From Diphasiastrum complanatum (Eukaryota > Streptophyta > Lycopodiopsida > Lycopodiales > Lycopodiaceae), in the NCBI GenBank assembly GCA_029204225.1, contig CM055102.1:16762223-16826222 (forward strand): a DNA stretch of 64,000 nucleotides, written 5' to 3'. The translations under genes and the position numbers were made by a program. The notes beneath the pieces were generated by a model, which was not told where the DNA came from, did not search any database, and saw only the letters and a program-made list of their open reading frames with translations. The first letter of the stretch is position 1. Each line of letters starts with the position of its first letter. Below are positions 48,700 through 62,346 of this stretch, one piece after another.

Positions 48700-49672
48700 T
48701 TTATGGGTCCTACATAAGGAAAAGTACTCCCTTTTGCCCACCAACATGTGGGAACTTACCCCATGGATCCACCATGGATCTTCTCCTTTGACACTTGATG
48801 ATGAAAAAGTTGACATCATGAGTGAGTCCTCATGATCATTTTCTTCCTCCTCTTGGCTTATGTTGGCTTGACTTTGGGCTTGCTTCCTCTTGAAGCACTT
48901 TCATGCATAAGGTCCCATCTTGCTACTCTTGGACTTGTCATTCTTGGGCTTTGCTTGGAATGATGAAGATGTTGCTAGAAGATATCCATCTTTGGCTTGA
49001 TCCTTCTTGAATGCTCCTCCCTTTCCCTTTGCCTTGCCTTTTCCTTTTAAAAATAGAGCTTTTTCATCACTTTCATTGATGGAGAGTCTCTTCATCCTTG
49101 CCTTGTTGACATGTGCCTTCCTACTCTCCTTGGCCATCAAGACACTTTGGAGGTCATCAAGGCTAGAAAATTTTTCCATGATAGCATGGGATTGGAAAAG
49201 GTTAGAACACTCACTTCCTAGCCCATTCAAGACAACTTGTATAAGCTCATTAATCTCCTTAATCAAGCTCCTTGTTCAAGTCCTTCACTCTCAAAACATA
49301 CTGACGTCCACTCTCATTCTTATTTTGGAAACATTCAAGCACTTGGTTCTTTAGAGAAAGCAATCTAGAAGTATTTTTGAGCTCACAAATGCTTTGAAGA
49401 GCTTCCCAAGTCTCTTGGGCCATGGTGTATGCTCCAACTTCATTGAGCAATTCATTTGCAACATTCATCTTGAAACAATGAAGTGCAATCTTGCATCTCT
49501 TCTTGTATTTTGTTGCTTCTTGTGGATGGATTGCCTTATCTTCCTCTCCATGTACTATATCCATCAAGTTTTGAAGAACAAGGATTGATTCCATTCTCAA
49601 CTTCCAAATTGAGTAACTGGATGAGTACAATCTATCATTTGAATCCAATAGATAAGCACTCATTGATGACAT
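48700..49672 (-). pseudogene. Copia gag and start of protease
   Basis: Starts MSSMSAYLLDSNDRLYSSSY at 49672. The UBN2-type Copia gag has SIWKLRMESILVLQNLMD, AQETWEALQSICELKNTSRL and, after a frameshift at about 49262, LIQVVLNGLGSECSN. A Lys/Gly-rich segment precedes a TGA at about 48901. Beyond it, KCFKRKQAQSQANISQ and EDPWWIHG followed by a shifted SSHMLVGKREYF represent the protease entry (W-ID-SGxSSHMTG in intact elements), with the catalytic Asp lost. No integrase or RT seen. Confidence 0.8.
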
Positions 49673-50160
49673 CTTCAATGAGAAGATAATAGATTCAAGG
49701 ACATAAGATAGATTGATTAAGATGATAAAAACTTGTAATCCCACTGACTTAGGGACTTGAGAAGAGTCACAAACAAGATCCAAGACGAGCTAAAACTTGC
49801 TATAGATTTGATTGAAATTTTGCCTCCTCCTTGGTCCAAACTTTACAAGGAATGTGAATCGACCTCTACTAATCCAAAAACACTCTTACGCACCCAAATG
49901 CCTCACAAATAAAAGTATTTTGATTTCAAGTTGAATCACATTAGAACAATCAATCTCAAATCTATCAAAATCTGAGCTCAAGACTAACGCAAATTTGACT
50001 AGATTTGCATTATACAATCAAGATCAATCTAGGTGACGGCCGATGATTTGAAAATTCAATATGTCATTAACGGGCGAGTAGCGATGATTTAGGAGGAAAG
50101 TCGATGGTCGTGGATGAGTGGTCGATGCATGTGTGTGTATGTACGTGGTCGTCCATTCGA
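49673..50160. other. no gene seen
   Basis: Probably the leader of the Copia remnant to the left. No primer site identified. Confidence 0.4.
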
Positions 50161-50530
50161 GTCTAGGAAAAATTCAAGTCTGGAGAATCGAGTCATCGAG
50201 AATTTCGAGTCTTGAGAAAAATTGAGTCTTGGAAAAAATTCGAGTCTTTCGAAAAATTTCGAGTCTTGGAAAAAATTCAAGTTATCAAATAGTTCATGTC
50301 ATCAAATTCGAGTCATCAAATAATTCACGTCTTTACAAAAATTCGAGTCATTCTAGAAATTCTAGTCGTTTAGGGTTTAGGGTTTAGGGCCCCCAAATTT
50401 GAGACATTAGAAAAATTTGAGTCATCAAAAAATATTCGAGTCTTTGCAAAAATTCGAGTCATTCTAAAAATTTGAGTCGTTCTAAAAATTCGAGTCTTCC
50501 AAAAAATTTGAGTTTTCCAAAAAATTTCAT
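50161..50530. repeat. ATTCGAGTC minisatellite
   Basis: About 15 irregular units of the form AAAATTCGAGTC(A/T)T with 15-22 bp spacing, diverged. It encloses the telomere-type triplet at 50369-50389. Confidence 0.85.
50369..50389 (+). repeat. interstitial telomere repeat (TTTAGGG)x3
   Basis: Three exact plant telomere heptamers in tandem, inside the minisatellite. Confidence 0.95.
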
Positions 50531-50809
50531 AAGCAATGCACATTCTAATTACTTGCTTGCACTCTCAACTATTTGCAACAGTCCATCGAGAGCTTGAGAT
50601 TGTTCTATGATGTCTTATTAGCTATTAATATATACAATCACTGTCCTAAAAATTCACATAGAGTATTCAGCTTCATTGGCATGGCAGAAATGGAATGTGT
50701 GTGTACATGTGTGTATGGATTTGTTGAAGGTGGTTCGTACTACAAAAGTTACTCACTCACTGCAGCTCGTCTCTCACTACAGCTCTAGATTACTCCTCAA
50801 CTCTTCAGG

Positions 50810-51030
50810 ACGTTGGGACAGGTAGCTATCCCATAGATTCCATAGCTGTAAACTTAGATTGTGTGAATATGATGGTGATTGATTATCATGCAAGTTGGGA
50901 GCCAAACACAATTGGAGCACACACAACTCTAAACCGTGTTCTTAAAAGGTTTCCTAAACCATGTTCCGAAACCGTGTTCAAGACGTTGGGACAGACAACT
51001 ATCCCATAGATTTCATAGATTCCATTTTTC
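50810..51030. repeat. 40-bp direct repeat
   Basis: GACGTTGGGACAG, then CTATCCCATAGATT, at 50811-50850 recurs at 50981-51020 with small differences. The adjoining ACCGTGTT/ACCATGTT phrase also recurs three times. Confidence 0.75.
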
Positions 51031-51068
51031 TAAAATTGTCCGCAAGATTCATCCATTCGGCCTCATTT

Positions 51069-51212
<144 letters not shown>

Positions 51213-51318
51213 TATGTGTTGTGCGTGTATTCTATGTGTGGGTTTGAAAAACATTCATCACAAAAATCCAAACTATTATAAAAAATTGAAGCAGCAACAA
51301 TTTCATATTCCAATATTT

Positions 51319-51672
51319 TTAAGAAATAGACATCATGTCATCTGATAAGTCAGAAACCAATACCTGAGCATACACCAGGTTATCTAACATTGGCTCAAAG
51401 TCACTAAGTCTAACAACACTAACATGTCTCCAAACATATGCCACATTCCTAAGTAACATATCTACATCTAATAGGAATCGATATTCTCTTGGCATAAAAC
51501 ATCTTCTCCTTTGTTGTTGGAATAAGAACTCTGCATAAGCTTCTATCAACCACAAAATGGAGCCGCGAGACACCTCATCACCAAAACAAAATAATTTTGT
51601 CAGGTTTCGCACAAAAGTCCTGTGGTTTATGTAGATCTTGGACATCTGCAACAACACCAAGAATATGAACAA
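51319..51672 (-). CDS. hypothetical ORF, 117 codons
   Basis: An uninterrupted frame just beyond the 3' side of the Helitron (same strand): MFIFLVLLQMSKIYINHRTF, then GDEVSRGSILWLIEAYAEFL and a basic FQQQRRRCFMPREYRFLLDV. The balanced composition and LLRNVAYVWRHV-type helices suggest real coding history, perhaps one exon of a gene carried by the Helitron. No family recognised. A chance frame is possible. Confidence 0.3.
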   Translation of the reverse strand: MFIFLVLLQMSKIYINHRTFVRNLTKLFCFGDEVSRGSILWLIEAYAEFLFQQQRRRCFMPREYRFLLDVDMLLRNVAYVWRHVSVVRLSDFEPMLDNLVYAQVLVSDLSDDMMSIS

Positions 51673-51839
51673 TGTATTTGGTCAAAGTAACAAACGACTA
51701 AGCAATGTATTTGGTCAAAATAACAAACGACTCACCAACATTACTTACATAAGAAACTACCCTGCTTGTTGACTGGATTTAATGTCCAAATATAATCTCC
51801 GACAATAATCCTAAAATCTATAAACTAACCTAACATTCA

Positions 51840-52165
51840 CTCTTATCCTACAATACTTAACCTAACCCTTGCCAAAAACCATGTTTTTGTGGGTAGCAGC
51901 AATTTGTGTATCCTAATTCTAATCCTAAATCCTAATGTAACCCTGACCCTGCTCTATCTATTACATAATGCCACTCTAACCCTAATCCTAATGTAGCTCT
52001 AAGTTTAACCCTATCCCTAACTCTAATGTAACTCTATTTAACACCTTATGCCAATCTAAACCCTAACTAAAACCATAACCTTGATCTAACTCTAACTTCA
52101 CTCTAATCCTAACCCTAACTCTAATGTAGCCCTAATTCAAACACTAACCCTTACTCCAAAACAAA
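51840..52165. repeat. degenerate CCCTAA-like tract
   Basis: More than 25 CCTAAC/CCCTAA/CTCTAA hexamer-like units, frequently ACCCTAA or TCCTAA, with much divergence. It lies immediately 3' of the Helitron helicase stop. Confidence 0.8.
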
Positions 52166-52167
52166 TA

Positions 52168-54475
52168 CTACAACCCTTCGGAATACACAATATTTTGAGT
52201 GCACCTCGCCACTCCTGCCACATCTGTAAATCGGCCGTCAGTATCAGTAATCAACACTCGTACACTTCCTACATTCCGGACTCTCGATAATGCGACATAC
52301 AGTTGACCATGACTAAATATGAGACGTGGCAAGTACAATCCAATAGTCTCCATATTCTGCCCCTGCGCCTTGTTTATTGTCATGGCGAAAGCTGCTCTAA
52401 TAGGAAATTGTACTCGTTGTAATTGGAACGGCAAGTCTGAAGCGCTCGACACTATAGGGATCCGTGGAATGAGGACTCTACTCCCAATATTCCTATCGGT
52501 AACTATCTCTGCGTCTAAGACTTGTCTACCCAATCTACAAATGATGAGTCTCGTACCATTGCACAATCCTTTGTGTGACGCGATAGACCGCAACAACATC
52601 ACTATCATGCCAACCTTCAACACCAATCTATGTGGAGGACATCCACTCGGTTGCAAGCTGTTCAAAAAGTCTACTAGGTACACATCAGAGTCATCACGCT
52701 CAACCACGCTATCAGCACTATAAAATGTGCAAGCATCACCAGGAAATTGCTCAACAACTTTTGAATTGACCTCATCCACGTTTTCGTTCAACGGAGTCAA
52801 TATTGCACGGCTTCTTAAAATCAACATCCATGTAACGTTGTGCAATATTGGGGAAAGTGAACGAAATCAATTCACATACATCTCGCATCCTTAGACACAT
52901 ACACTCTTGCAAAGAAATCAAATCCAAACCACGGAGCACAAATGTGGGCTCACGACCATCTCCAATACTCAACAAATACTCTACGAACCTCGACTGCTCA
53001 TTCCTATCGGCTCCTTCCACACCCATAACACGCATGTTCATTGACAGTTTGTGCACTTCCATATATTTCCACAAACGTGAACACTTCAGTGAAGCGCTCA
53101 CCATTTGTGCACGACTGCCCCGTCGTACCACCGGGAGCACCTGACGAAAATCACCACCAAAAATGATTGAAATCCCTCCAAATGGAGTATCAATACCCAA
53201 TATGTCCCATAGAGACCGATCCACACACTCAATGGCATACTTATGTACCATGGGAGCCTCGTCCCAAATAATGAGTTGACATGCCATCAAAAGCTTACCT
53301 AACGGAGACTGTTTTGAGATGTTGCAAGTCGAGCTTTCATTCAATTCCGTCGGAGGAATTCTAGATCTAGAGTGCACGGTCCTACCACCTTTCATTAATA
53401 ATGCAGCGGTCCCCGATGATGCAACTGCCAGTGCTATCCAACCTTGTGCACGCACGTACAATAACATGACACTATAGAGAAACGTCTTACCCGTACCACC
53501 CGGACCATCTACAAAGAACAGTCCACCCACTCTTCGTACCACATGCTCACGTACGTACCACACAGTCAAAAATCACATGTTGATCTACATTCAATCTCTC
53601 GATGTCAGCCTCTACCTCTAGAAGGGTCTCATCGAGAAATATTTCCTCGCGAAATAGTGGAGAAAACTCGACATCGCTATTGGGAAGTGTGAAGCCAAAA
53701 TTTGTCAACAACTTTTCCGATGCCTGCATGTGCATCTCCACGTCTAGAAGACCCTATCTACCATAATCTGACTCACAGTAATGGTCTCACATGTTACTGG
53801 CTGTCCTAACTCCTCCGCATAATCCTCTACTAAATGGGGCTCTATACTCGTCCAAAGATCTAATGGGTCAGAAAGGGCACATGTCAAAAGAAGTACAACA
53901 AACATGAGCCGAAGTTGCGACGGAGTCCCCCATGACACTGCCTCCAGCAGGCAATTACTCCATTCCATCGCATCGTTGATAAGAAGTCTATGCTTGCAAG
54001 CATCTATGAACGACAAAAACAACTCACCGTAGATTGTGCGCAAGTCCTTAAAACTTTTTGCACCTCTTACATGAGCCAAAAGAACTCGCAAATAAAATCG
54101 CTCTCCTTCAGACGGATGGACAAAATAAATATGTCCAATGGCTGAAATGGACTGTGCATTGATTCTACGGGTCCACCTTCGCACTCTCATGTTGTAAACG
54201 TATAATCGTGGCAAGTCTTGGTACAACAACTCTCGGGCCTCTGAATCTCCACTTCTATTCAGTTCAAGAGAAGTTGTCAAAGTGGTACTCGAATGACCTT
54301 CTACAACCTCCTCTAAATCGGCTCCCTCAGTAAAGTATACCAACTGTCCAGCCATATGAACTGCCAATCGAGTCACAACTGGCTTATGAGCACCCATAGA
54401 AAGCCCAAATAGTCGCCAGCAAGCCTCACTCACAGAGAAATATCGAGCATTCAAAAATTGCTCTATCTCATTCAC
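52168..54475 (-). pseudogene. Helitron: end of Rep and PIF1-type helicase
   Basis: Minus strand. 54475-53744 reads NEIEQFLNARYFSVSEACWR, LFGLSMGAHKPVVTRLAVHM and YVYNMRVRRWTRRIN, the linker between Rep and helicase in plant Helitrons. After shifts, the PIF1 helicase (53569-52772) has Walker A GPGGTGKT, LAVASSGTAALLM, Walker B IIWDEAPM and FGGDFRQVLPVV. A frameshift at about 52800 leads to the C-terminal part with LKVGMIVMLLRSIAS, AMTINKAQGQ and YVALSRVR, ending at 52168. At least three frameshifts are visible. Confidence 0.9.
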
Positions 54476-56206
54476 TGGCGCAATTGTCTGACCACCACCC
54501 CCATAGCCTCTGCCGTAATCATATCTGGTCCCTTGTACACGTACTTGTACAAATACTTCACACTATGTATATGTACACATATCTCTATGTTGATGTGACA
54601 CTAAAAATGTAGTGTCAAACATCTGTTGTACGGTACTACCCACCTGTTATTTAAATCTATTCCATGCGACTTGACCTTCTCTCCATTGTCTCTACGCCTA
54701 TACGAAAGATACCCATTCACTATCGATGTTTCATCAATAAAATTCCTTGGGTAGTTCTTCGAGCATCTTCCATCCTTCATGCACGGTGCATTTGAAAAAG
54801 CTGTTCCACATGGGCCGTGCATCATACATGTCCTCACTATCTCGTACAACTCCGGATCATCTCCCCTCATAGGAATCTCTGCACATACGATACGATCGTA
54901 ATCTCCAATAGTGATGGGTTTGCTCCGCTCCTCCAATATAATCAATAGGTGGGCATGGGGCAATCCTCTCTTCTGAAACTCTACAACATGAAGCCTTCCT
55001 CTAATGCGCCCAAATATTCCATCCTTCTTCAACAAATCAATCAAATGTTGAAGTTTCATGCTAAAAACCCTCGACACCAAATCGGGCCTATCTGTAGGTG
55101 TCTGCCAAAATCTCAACTCCCTCCTTACTTCTAACCAATTTGGGTTCACCGTCATTGTAATAAACAAATCGGGAGAACCCAAATCCCTAACGACGGCCAT
55201 AGCATCCTGGTATTGTTGATGCATATGATGCCGTGAACTAATATAAGATGATGGCAGGACTATTCGCTGCCCTATGTCCCTGGCGGAATGAGCTCTAAGG
55301 TCATCAACGATGCCACTGCGAATCTCTCTACGAAATCTATCTCGATTGTTATAGATGTAGTTCATGTTGTTTTCCACCATCTTTGCTACCATGTCACACA
55401 CATACTCTTGCAACAACCTTCCACCCAAATGTATAGGTGAAACATGCTCCGCTCGTACCTGTAAATGGTAGCTATAAAACTCTCGAATGGTGACAACTTT
55501 GTGTCTGCCCTCTAATTGCTCTTCAGGAACATCTGAATGTATACCATCGCGTACGTCATCATCATCACCACGTGCAACATCTCTCATACACATATGTGGA
55601 ATTCCTTGATACCACCCATCAATACCATAAGGAAAGAGGAGGACAAAATGCAAGGCATCATACGATGAATGACGCTCTGTGATATGTTGCAAACCATCCT
55701 GAATGGAGTGCAGTATGATGTCATGCATTCCGTCACTCGGTGTATCATCTATAGGCATAAGCACTGCAATCCCATTGCTCGTAGGAGCATTGAACTGTCT
55801 ATTTGCTCTACTCTGTGAACAACCAGACACTATGTGAAGTCGAATATTCTTTGTGAAGTAACCAACTCTACCCTCTCCGTTGCTACCCCTATCTCGGATG
55901 ACCTAAATTGGGTGGATGGACTCCTATAGTCTGATGAAAATGCACTACTTCCAACAAACTCTACAGCAAGACATTGAGGTGATGGTACCATGACATGATG
56001 TAATGTCAATAGATAGCTATGTGGAGGCACGCCTACAACCAAACTGGTTTCGCTACTCTCGATGTGCTCTACTGCACCACTGCTAAGTGATTGTACACTG
56101 GCATCTAAAGTCAATGTACCATCGCTACGTGGGGGGAGTGCCTATACTACATGCAAAGCCCTACTCTTGGCTTGTCTCCTACGGGCCAATCTCTTCCTTC
56201 TGGAGG

Positions 56207-56800
<594 letters not shown>

Positions 56801-58035
56801 AGACAGAATAATGATTTAAACTTGTATTAAGAGAGTGAGAGATAGAATAATGATTTGAGGATCCAAAATCAATGTTTCAGAATGTGTACAATCACATAAA
56901 GTTTGGTTAGCCTGATTATGGGTCACATTATAAAATCACTTTAAACCAATTATCCATGCAAAGAACTCAAAAAATAGAGCAATATTATTTTCTACATCAC
57001 TTGAATCGGAGCTCATACTTAGAAGATATTTAACTTGAAAGAAAGTTAAGAAATTCCGTAAAAGGCGTAAACGTCATCTAACTGAATAGGATCTTTAAAA
57101 ATATCAGTCAAACTGAAATCAAATATTATCATGCTATACTTGCTGGAATCAGCTCAAAGAGTAAAAAAATATTGTAGTTATGACTTTTTGAATTCAGGTC
57201 ATTATTTTAATACTTTTATTGATAAAAGCATTTTTAACACTTACAGAAAATCTAAATCCAAACAAATAATTAAATAGAGTCTACTAATGTGTGTGAGCAC
57301 ACTATTTTCATTGTTCTTCCGACTTGAATATCTTCTTTACATGATGGGGATCCAAAAATGAGGGTAAAAGAAATTATACGTTCAAGAAAATATCATTATT
57401 TGCGAAGAATCACAATGATCATATCATTAGGGCCTTTTTTGAACTCAAAAAGGGCCTCTTCGCTAATCTGGATTAGTGTTAATGACGACACATGTACCAA
57501 TAAAAGTGTGACAATCGAGCAGGAATGGTCCATATGACATGGCAGATTCAATGGTGTAGATTAAATCAAGTGTGGGCCCACAAAGTACACCTCTAGCATT
57601 AACCCTACATGGATACACTTGAAAGTACCTAGTAACCAACAATAGCTACACACAGTACCTAGTAGCCAACAATAGGACAACAGCTAGTGCTCTAGGTGAG
57701 ACATAGACTTGCAAGCCTCATTTAATGCCCAAGTACATTTCAAATCTGAAACCTGCTTATGAATTTCAATCAACCCACTTTTGTGTCCCCCTTCACATTC
57801 AAACTAAGACTACCTCACTTTCATTAGCCTTTCACATACCAAATAATTTATTTTTTTCAGATGGATATCATTTTTTTCAAAATTGACCTTTGGAATACAT
57901 TTTCATTTCCCATGGATCTAGTCTGTTTGACCTCATAACCTCAAAAAAAGTGTTTATAAGTCAATTTGTTTTTATTAGTTTACAAACAGAAATAAATCCC
58001 GGAGGCCAGTTTTTCCTTTTTTCTGGCCCGAAATC
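56801..58035. other. no gene seen
   Basis: AT-rich DNA with a few short repeats (CACAGTACCTAGTARCCAACAA near 57630-57675). No gene recognised. Confidence 0.5.
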
Positions 58036-58202
58036 GTGATTTTTGGCCGTTGCGCTTCATCAGAAGGCCAAAAATTGCGTTTCGGACCAAATTTTTTTTT
58101 TATTTTCAAAATCACGGTAAGGTGCGATTTTGGGCTGTTTGACTTGGTCAAACGGCCCAAAATCGAGTCTTACCGTGATTTTGAAAAAAACAAATTGGTC
58201 CT
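58036..58202. repeat. nested hairpins: long fold-back
   Basis: The main inverted repeat is 58084-58143 with 58147-58202, about 55-bp arms and a 3-bp TTG loop. The inner ~39 bp of each arm match at about 36 positions (core CAAAATCACGGTAAG and its inverse). A smaller hairpin, ATTTTTGGCC and GGCCAAAAAT, lies at 58039-58075. The transcript would be nearly fully double-stranded. A MITE/fold-back or a small-RNA source. Confidence 0.9.
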
Positions 58203-58334
58203 TCAGCAAATTAGAAGCAAGCGTCTGAAGCATTCAAGGCTGGAAAAAGAGTCTGCAGAATCTGCCAAAGGAAGATATCATCCTACAAATTAATCCAGAA
58301 ACCGTCAGAGGAAGAGTACGTTGTCGAGATTAAT

Positions 58335-58520
<186 letters not shown>

Positions 58521-58553
58521 GTCCAAACAATGTAGTGAGTGCTCGTCACTACC

Positions 58554-58690
58554 TTCATTATTGGTTTGCGATAATGGCCTTCATCAGCTATACGTTCATT
58601 ATTGGTTTGTGATAATGGCTAATGGCCTTTATTAGCTATACGTTCATTATTGGTTTTGCAATGTAAGAGGTAATCTGAACAATGTAAGAG
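58554..58690. repeat. 41-48-bp tandem repeat
   Basis: Units beginning TTCATTATTGGTTTG start at 58554, 58595 and 58643 (the last partial). A CAATGTAAGAGG pair follows. Confidence 0.85.
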
Positions 58691-60172
58691 GAACTCTTTA
58701 CATTTCTTGATCCTAACATGATTTTAACAAGATCATTATGCGAGTGTCTATGGAGGATCATATGCGAGTATCTATGGAGGATGTGTTGCTAGCTAGAACT
58801 TAGATGAACAGTTTTTGGTGAATTACCTTCATAGGCAAAGATAACAAATTTTCTGTTATGAAGATGCTAATGCAGATCTGGGTAGAAACAACAAATTTCT
58901 TGTACCGGGTCATCCTGGATGGTTATTAAGAGCAATCAAACAATTTTAAGACCACTCCAATAGCACTCCAAGCTCTGTAGACTCACCAAACTCAATCAAG
59001 CCGCTGTTTCCAAAGATTTAGAGCCAAGGAAAGCCATTCCACTTTTCAGGTATCCAATCAGATGATCAGATCACCAATGAAACAACATCACAATGAGCCG
59101 CCCTGGCTATGCCACACCCAGCGCAAATACTATAGTACCAAAGTAGAAGACATGCGAGAGGATCATGAAGAAGCAATGAATTAAGCGCAATACAGATTGC
59201 CACATCTGAAGATGAAGCCCCCTGAATTCAGAGAACGAGCAAGTATTTTTTTGACAGCTGAAACTTGTGCCATTGGTTATCATGAGCGCTTCTATGTGAG
59301 GCTTTCTGCTTTCTACAGTGGGCTTGTAAATCTCCGGTCCGAGGATCTTGCACTCACAAAGCTTAAGTGTATGAGATACATTTTCATGGTTTGTTTGCAA
59401 TATCTGTTGAGAGAGTCAATTGTTGTGTGAGGCATTGCTCGCTTTGAAGCTGTGTGTCGATTTGGCCCTTGATGATCTTATACTGATCGTGTTCTTGCTG
59501 GTTGTAAGGGCACGGTTTACGACTATCATTTATCTTTGAAAAGCCACAAAGTTCAGCTAGTCACTTGTGAACTATGGCAAGCATGGCTAGGTGAGGGACT
59601 ACAGTTGCATAACTGTAACCTGTTATGCGATGGGATTCAGTGGACTTTTGCATAATGTGGCTTGTCTACGTGCAGGGCCTTGTGATAGATCAATACCATT
59701 CTGATATGATGTTGCTTTGTGCTTGATTCTCTGAGGAGTTCTTGTTACAATTGTTGAGTGATAATTGTAGTAAGCACTTTGTAGGATTGCAGATCTTAGT
59801 TGTTTCAGTTTTGTTGATTCTAGTGATTTCAATAGGATTAGTTCCAAATCCATTTTCTGTTCTTACTTAGATTAGTGTAGCAATAATTTGCAATCTATAA
59901 GAACTCAAGAAATATTTAAAAGTAGACTGTGGAACGTAGGAATCCGAATTTTGATAGATCCAAATCGAAGTTGAGCATCCATTATCAGTAGGATCGAGAT
60001 CAGGTTGTAGATGTACTAACTGACAGGGGGATACATCTCCATTGCATTACTACTACAGCTCATAGAAGTTAGAAGCAGACAAACCCTGTCAACTGACGGT
60101 TGTTTGGAATCTGTCAATTAGAAAATAAACACTAGTAATCAGAGGAATTTAGCAATCATTATTGTTGTTATT
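58691..60172. other. no gene seen
   Basis: Includes a small duplication GCGAGTRTCTATGGAGGAT (58740-58785). Frames of 77-97 codons at 59107-59430 on both strands have no motif. Confidence 0.45.
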
Positions 60173-60345
<173 letters not shown>

Positions 60346-60539
60346 AGCTTGAACAATTTAGGGTTAGTGGATGTTGGTGTTACATCATCATTGTAGCATG
60401 CATAATATTATGAATCTAAGCTTTATTCTCATGGGAATGAACTTCCACGTGACATGTTAGAATCCTCTTCATATATTGATTGCTTTGCATGTGCTTAAAG
60501 TTAGGATTTGACGGTGGACAATGAAAATCCCTACAATTT

Positions 60540-60557
60540 TGGTGCCGTTGCCGAGGA
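60540..60557 (+). other. primer-binding site, tRNA-Asp type
   Basis: TGGTGCCGTTGCCGAGGA differs at two C-to-T/G-to-A type positions from TGGCGCCGTTGCCGGGGA, the site used by Athila/Tat Gypsy elements of plants. CCCTACA a few bases upstream could be the LTR end. No gag or pol recognised downstream. Confidence 0.65.
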
Positions 60558-62080
60558 GTAACGCCATTATTTTCATTTTATTAGCATGTTCATGATGCTT
60601 GGATGGATGTTAGCATGCATTTAGGCATCTTGGTAATAGGGTTAGTTTTGCATTGTGGTAGATTTGATTATTTGAGTGATCTTTATTGGATTTCCTACTT
60701 GTAATCACTTGTGATTGATGATCAGAAAATGGGATAAAATACATCCGTGCGACGATCCATTTGAAAACCAAAAAATATAAAAAATCGTTCATTTTCTACA
60801 ATTTGGAAGAAAAAGGGGGCCAAAATTTTTATCAGATGATGATAACTTTCTGTTCATCTGCAACCAACCTTTGCCAACTTCACAACATGATTGGCCTGAT
60901 ACATTGAATCTTCACATTGAAGGGTGAAGGTTACTTCCCATCCATTTTCCAAAAACCTAAGAAAATAGGACAAAAAAATCAAAGTTAATTTTTTTTTTGG
61001 CAACCAACCTTCGCTCGACCTATTAAATTCATCCTACCAAAACTAGTCTCAAAATGCGCCCTAACTTTGGCCCACGTTTGCTCAAAAGGGCAGCGAGATG
61101 GTTTGAACATGTTCATGCATATAAAAGTGGATTGGTCATAAACATCACAAATGTCTTGGGAAAAGGTTTCTAGTTTGGACAAATTTTCCTCGTCTAGGTC
61201 ATCAATAAAAACAAGTGGATGTGGGTATGAGGTGATCGAGTAGACAGATCATGTCCAAACCTTTTTAAGAATTTTTCCATCCACAGCTCTACTGCAACAT
61301 GATTTAGAATATAATTGGCAGTGTCTATGGCTTAAACAAAAAATAATTCATAAAATTGGAAGCTTACTATGTGCTTCCATACCTTTGCTGTGATTCGCAA
61401 GGGTTATATTCTTCCAATTTGCAATTTTGTTAAGGAGAATATCAATTTGGAAACTGTTTATAAATACCTCTGTCTAGTTACCTTTAACTCATTTTGGTTG
61501 ATATGTGCTCTTAAAAAATTTAATTTGTTATAATTGTCTTTTGGTCCATTCGAGAGATGAAGTTATGCTTCTAAGCTAGCAAAAATATCTAGAAGGTGAT
61601 ATGAACAAATGTAATATGGATAGTTGCAAGTATATTAAATCTTGAAAGGATTTCGATCAAGAAGTAGCCCAAATTTTGAACACATTCTACAATCAGTTGT
61701 CTGGTTCTCTTATGTAGGCAATGGGTTGTACAAGCCGGGCTTGACATTGCAATTTAGGTTAGCATGTAAAGCCAATGTTTCTCAAAGCTAGAACGACTTA
61801 TACTTGATGATATACATTTATAGGAGATACTCCAATCCCAGCCTCTATTATGACGGGTAACAATTTAATAGCCCATTGCAATCATGTAAATATATTAATG
61901 CAGAGATTGGGGAGGAGACATAGCTACCAAAAAATCAACTTTTGGTTTTAGATACTATGTTGTCTTCTGGTTTTATTTCTTGGTTAAGCTAAAAACAAAA
62001 AATGGACAACCTTTTTGTAATTTGATTAAAGTATGTTGTAGTCATATACATAATGTGATAGATTCTCCCACAATTTGTAC

Positions 62081-62093
<13 letters not shown>
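60558..62093. other. no gene recognised
   Basis: Presumably the decayed interior of the element primed at 60540. A 65-codon minus-strand frame (60985-61182) is unassigned. Confidence 0.35.

Positions 62094-62123
<30 letters not shown>
62094..62123. repeat. (AT)n microsatellite
   Basis: 30-bp pure AT run. Confidence 0.95.
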
Positions 62124-62125
<2 letters not shown>

Positions 62126-62346
62126 AACAACATTCAATCTGATTCCAATCCATATACCACGAATATGCTGTTATTATATTTCATTCATAATATATATATT
62201 ATTTGTTTGGGATTGTCATTTTGGCATCAAACAAATATGAGAATCTTGATTTGTCAATTCGTCAAAACATGTAAGAAGAAAGTTTTTAAGAAATGCGAAA
62301 ATCTTGATAATGCAAAGAAAAAAGGAAAGAAACACAAAATGCCTTG

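Noticed and set aside
52319-52723. 134-codon plus-strand ORF
   Set aside because: Shadow of the Helitron helicase on the minus strand.
62075-62240. Ile-Tyr repeat ORFs
   Set aside because: Translation of the (AT)n microsatellite.
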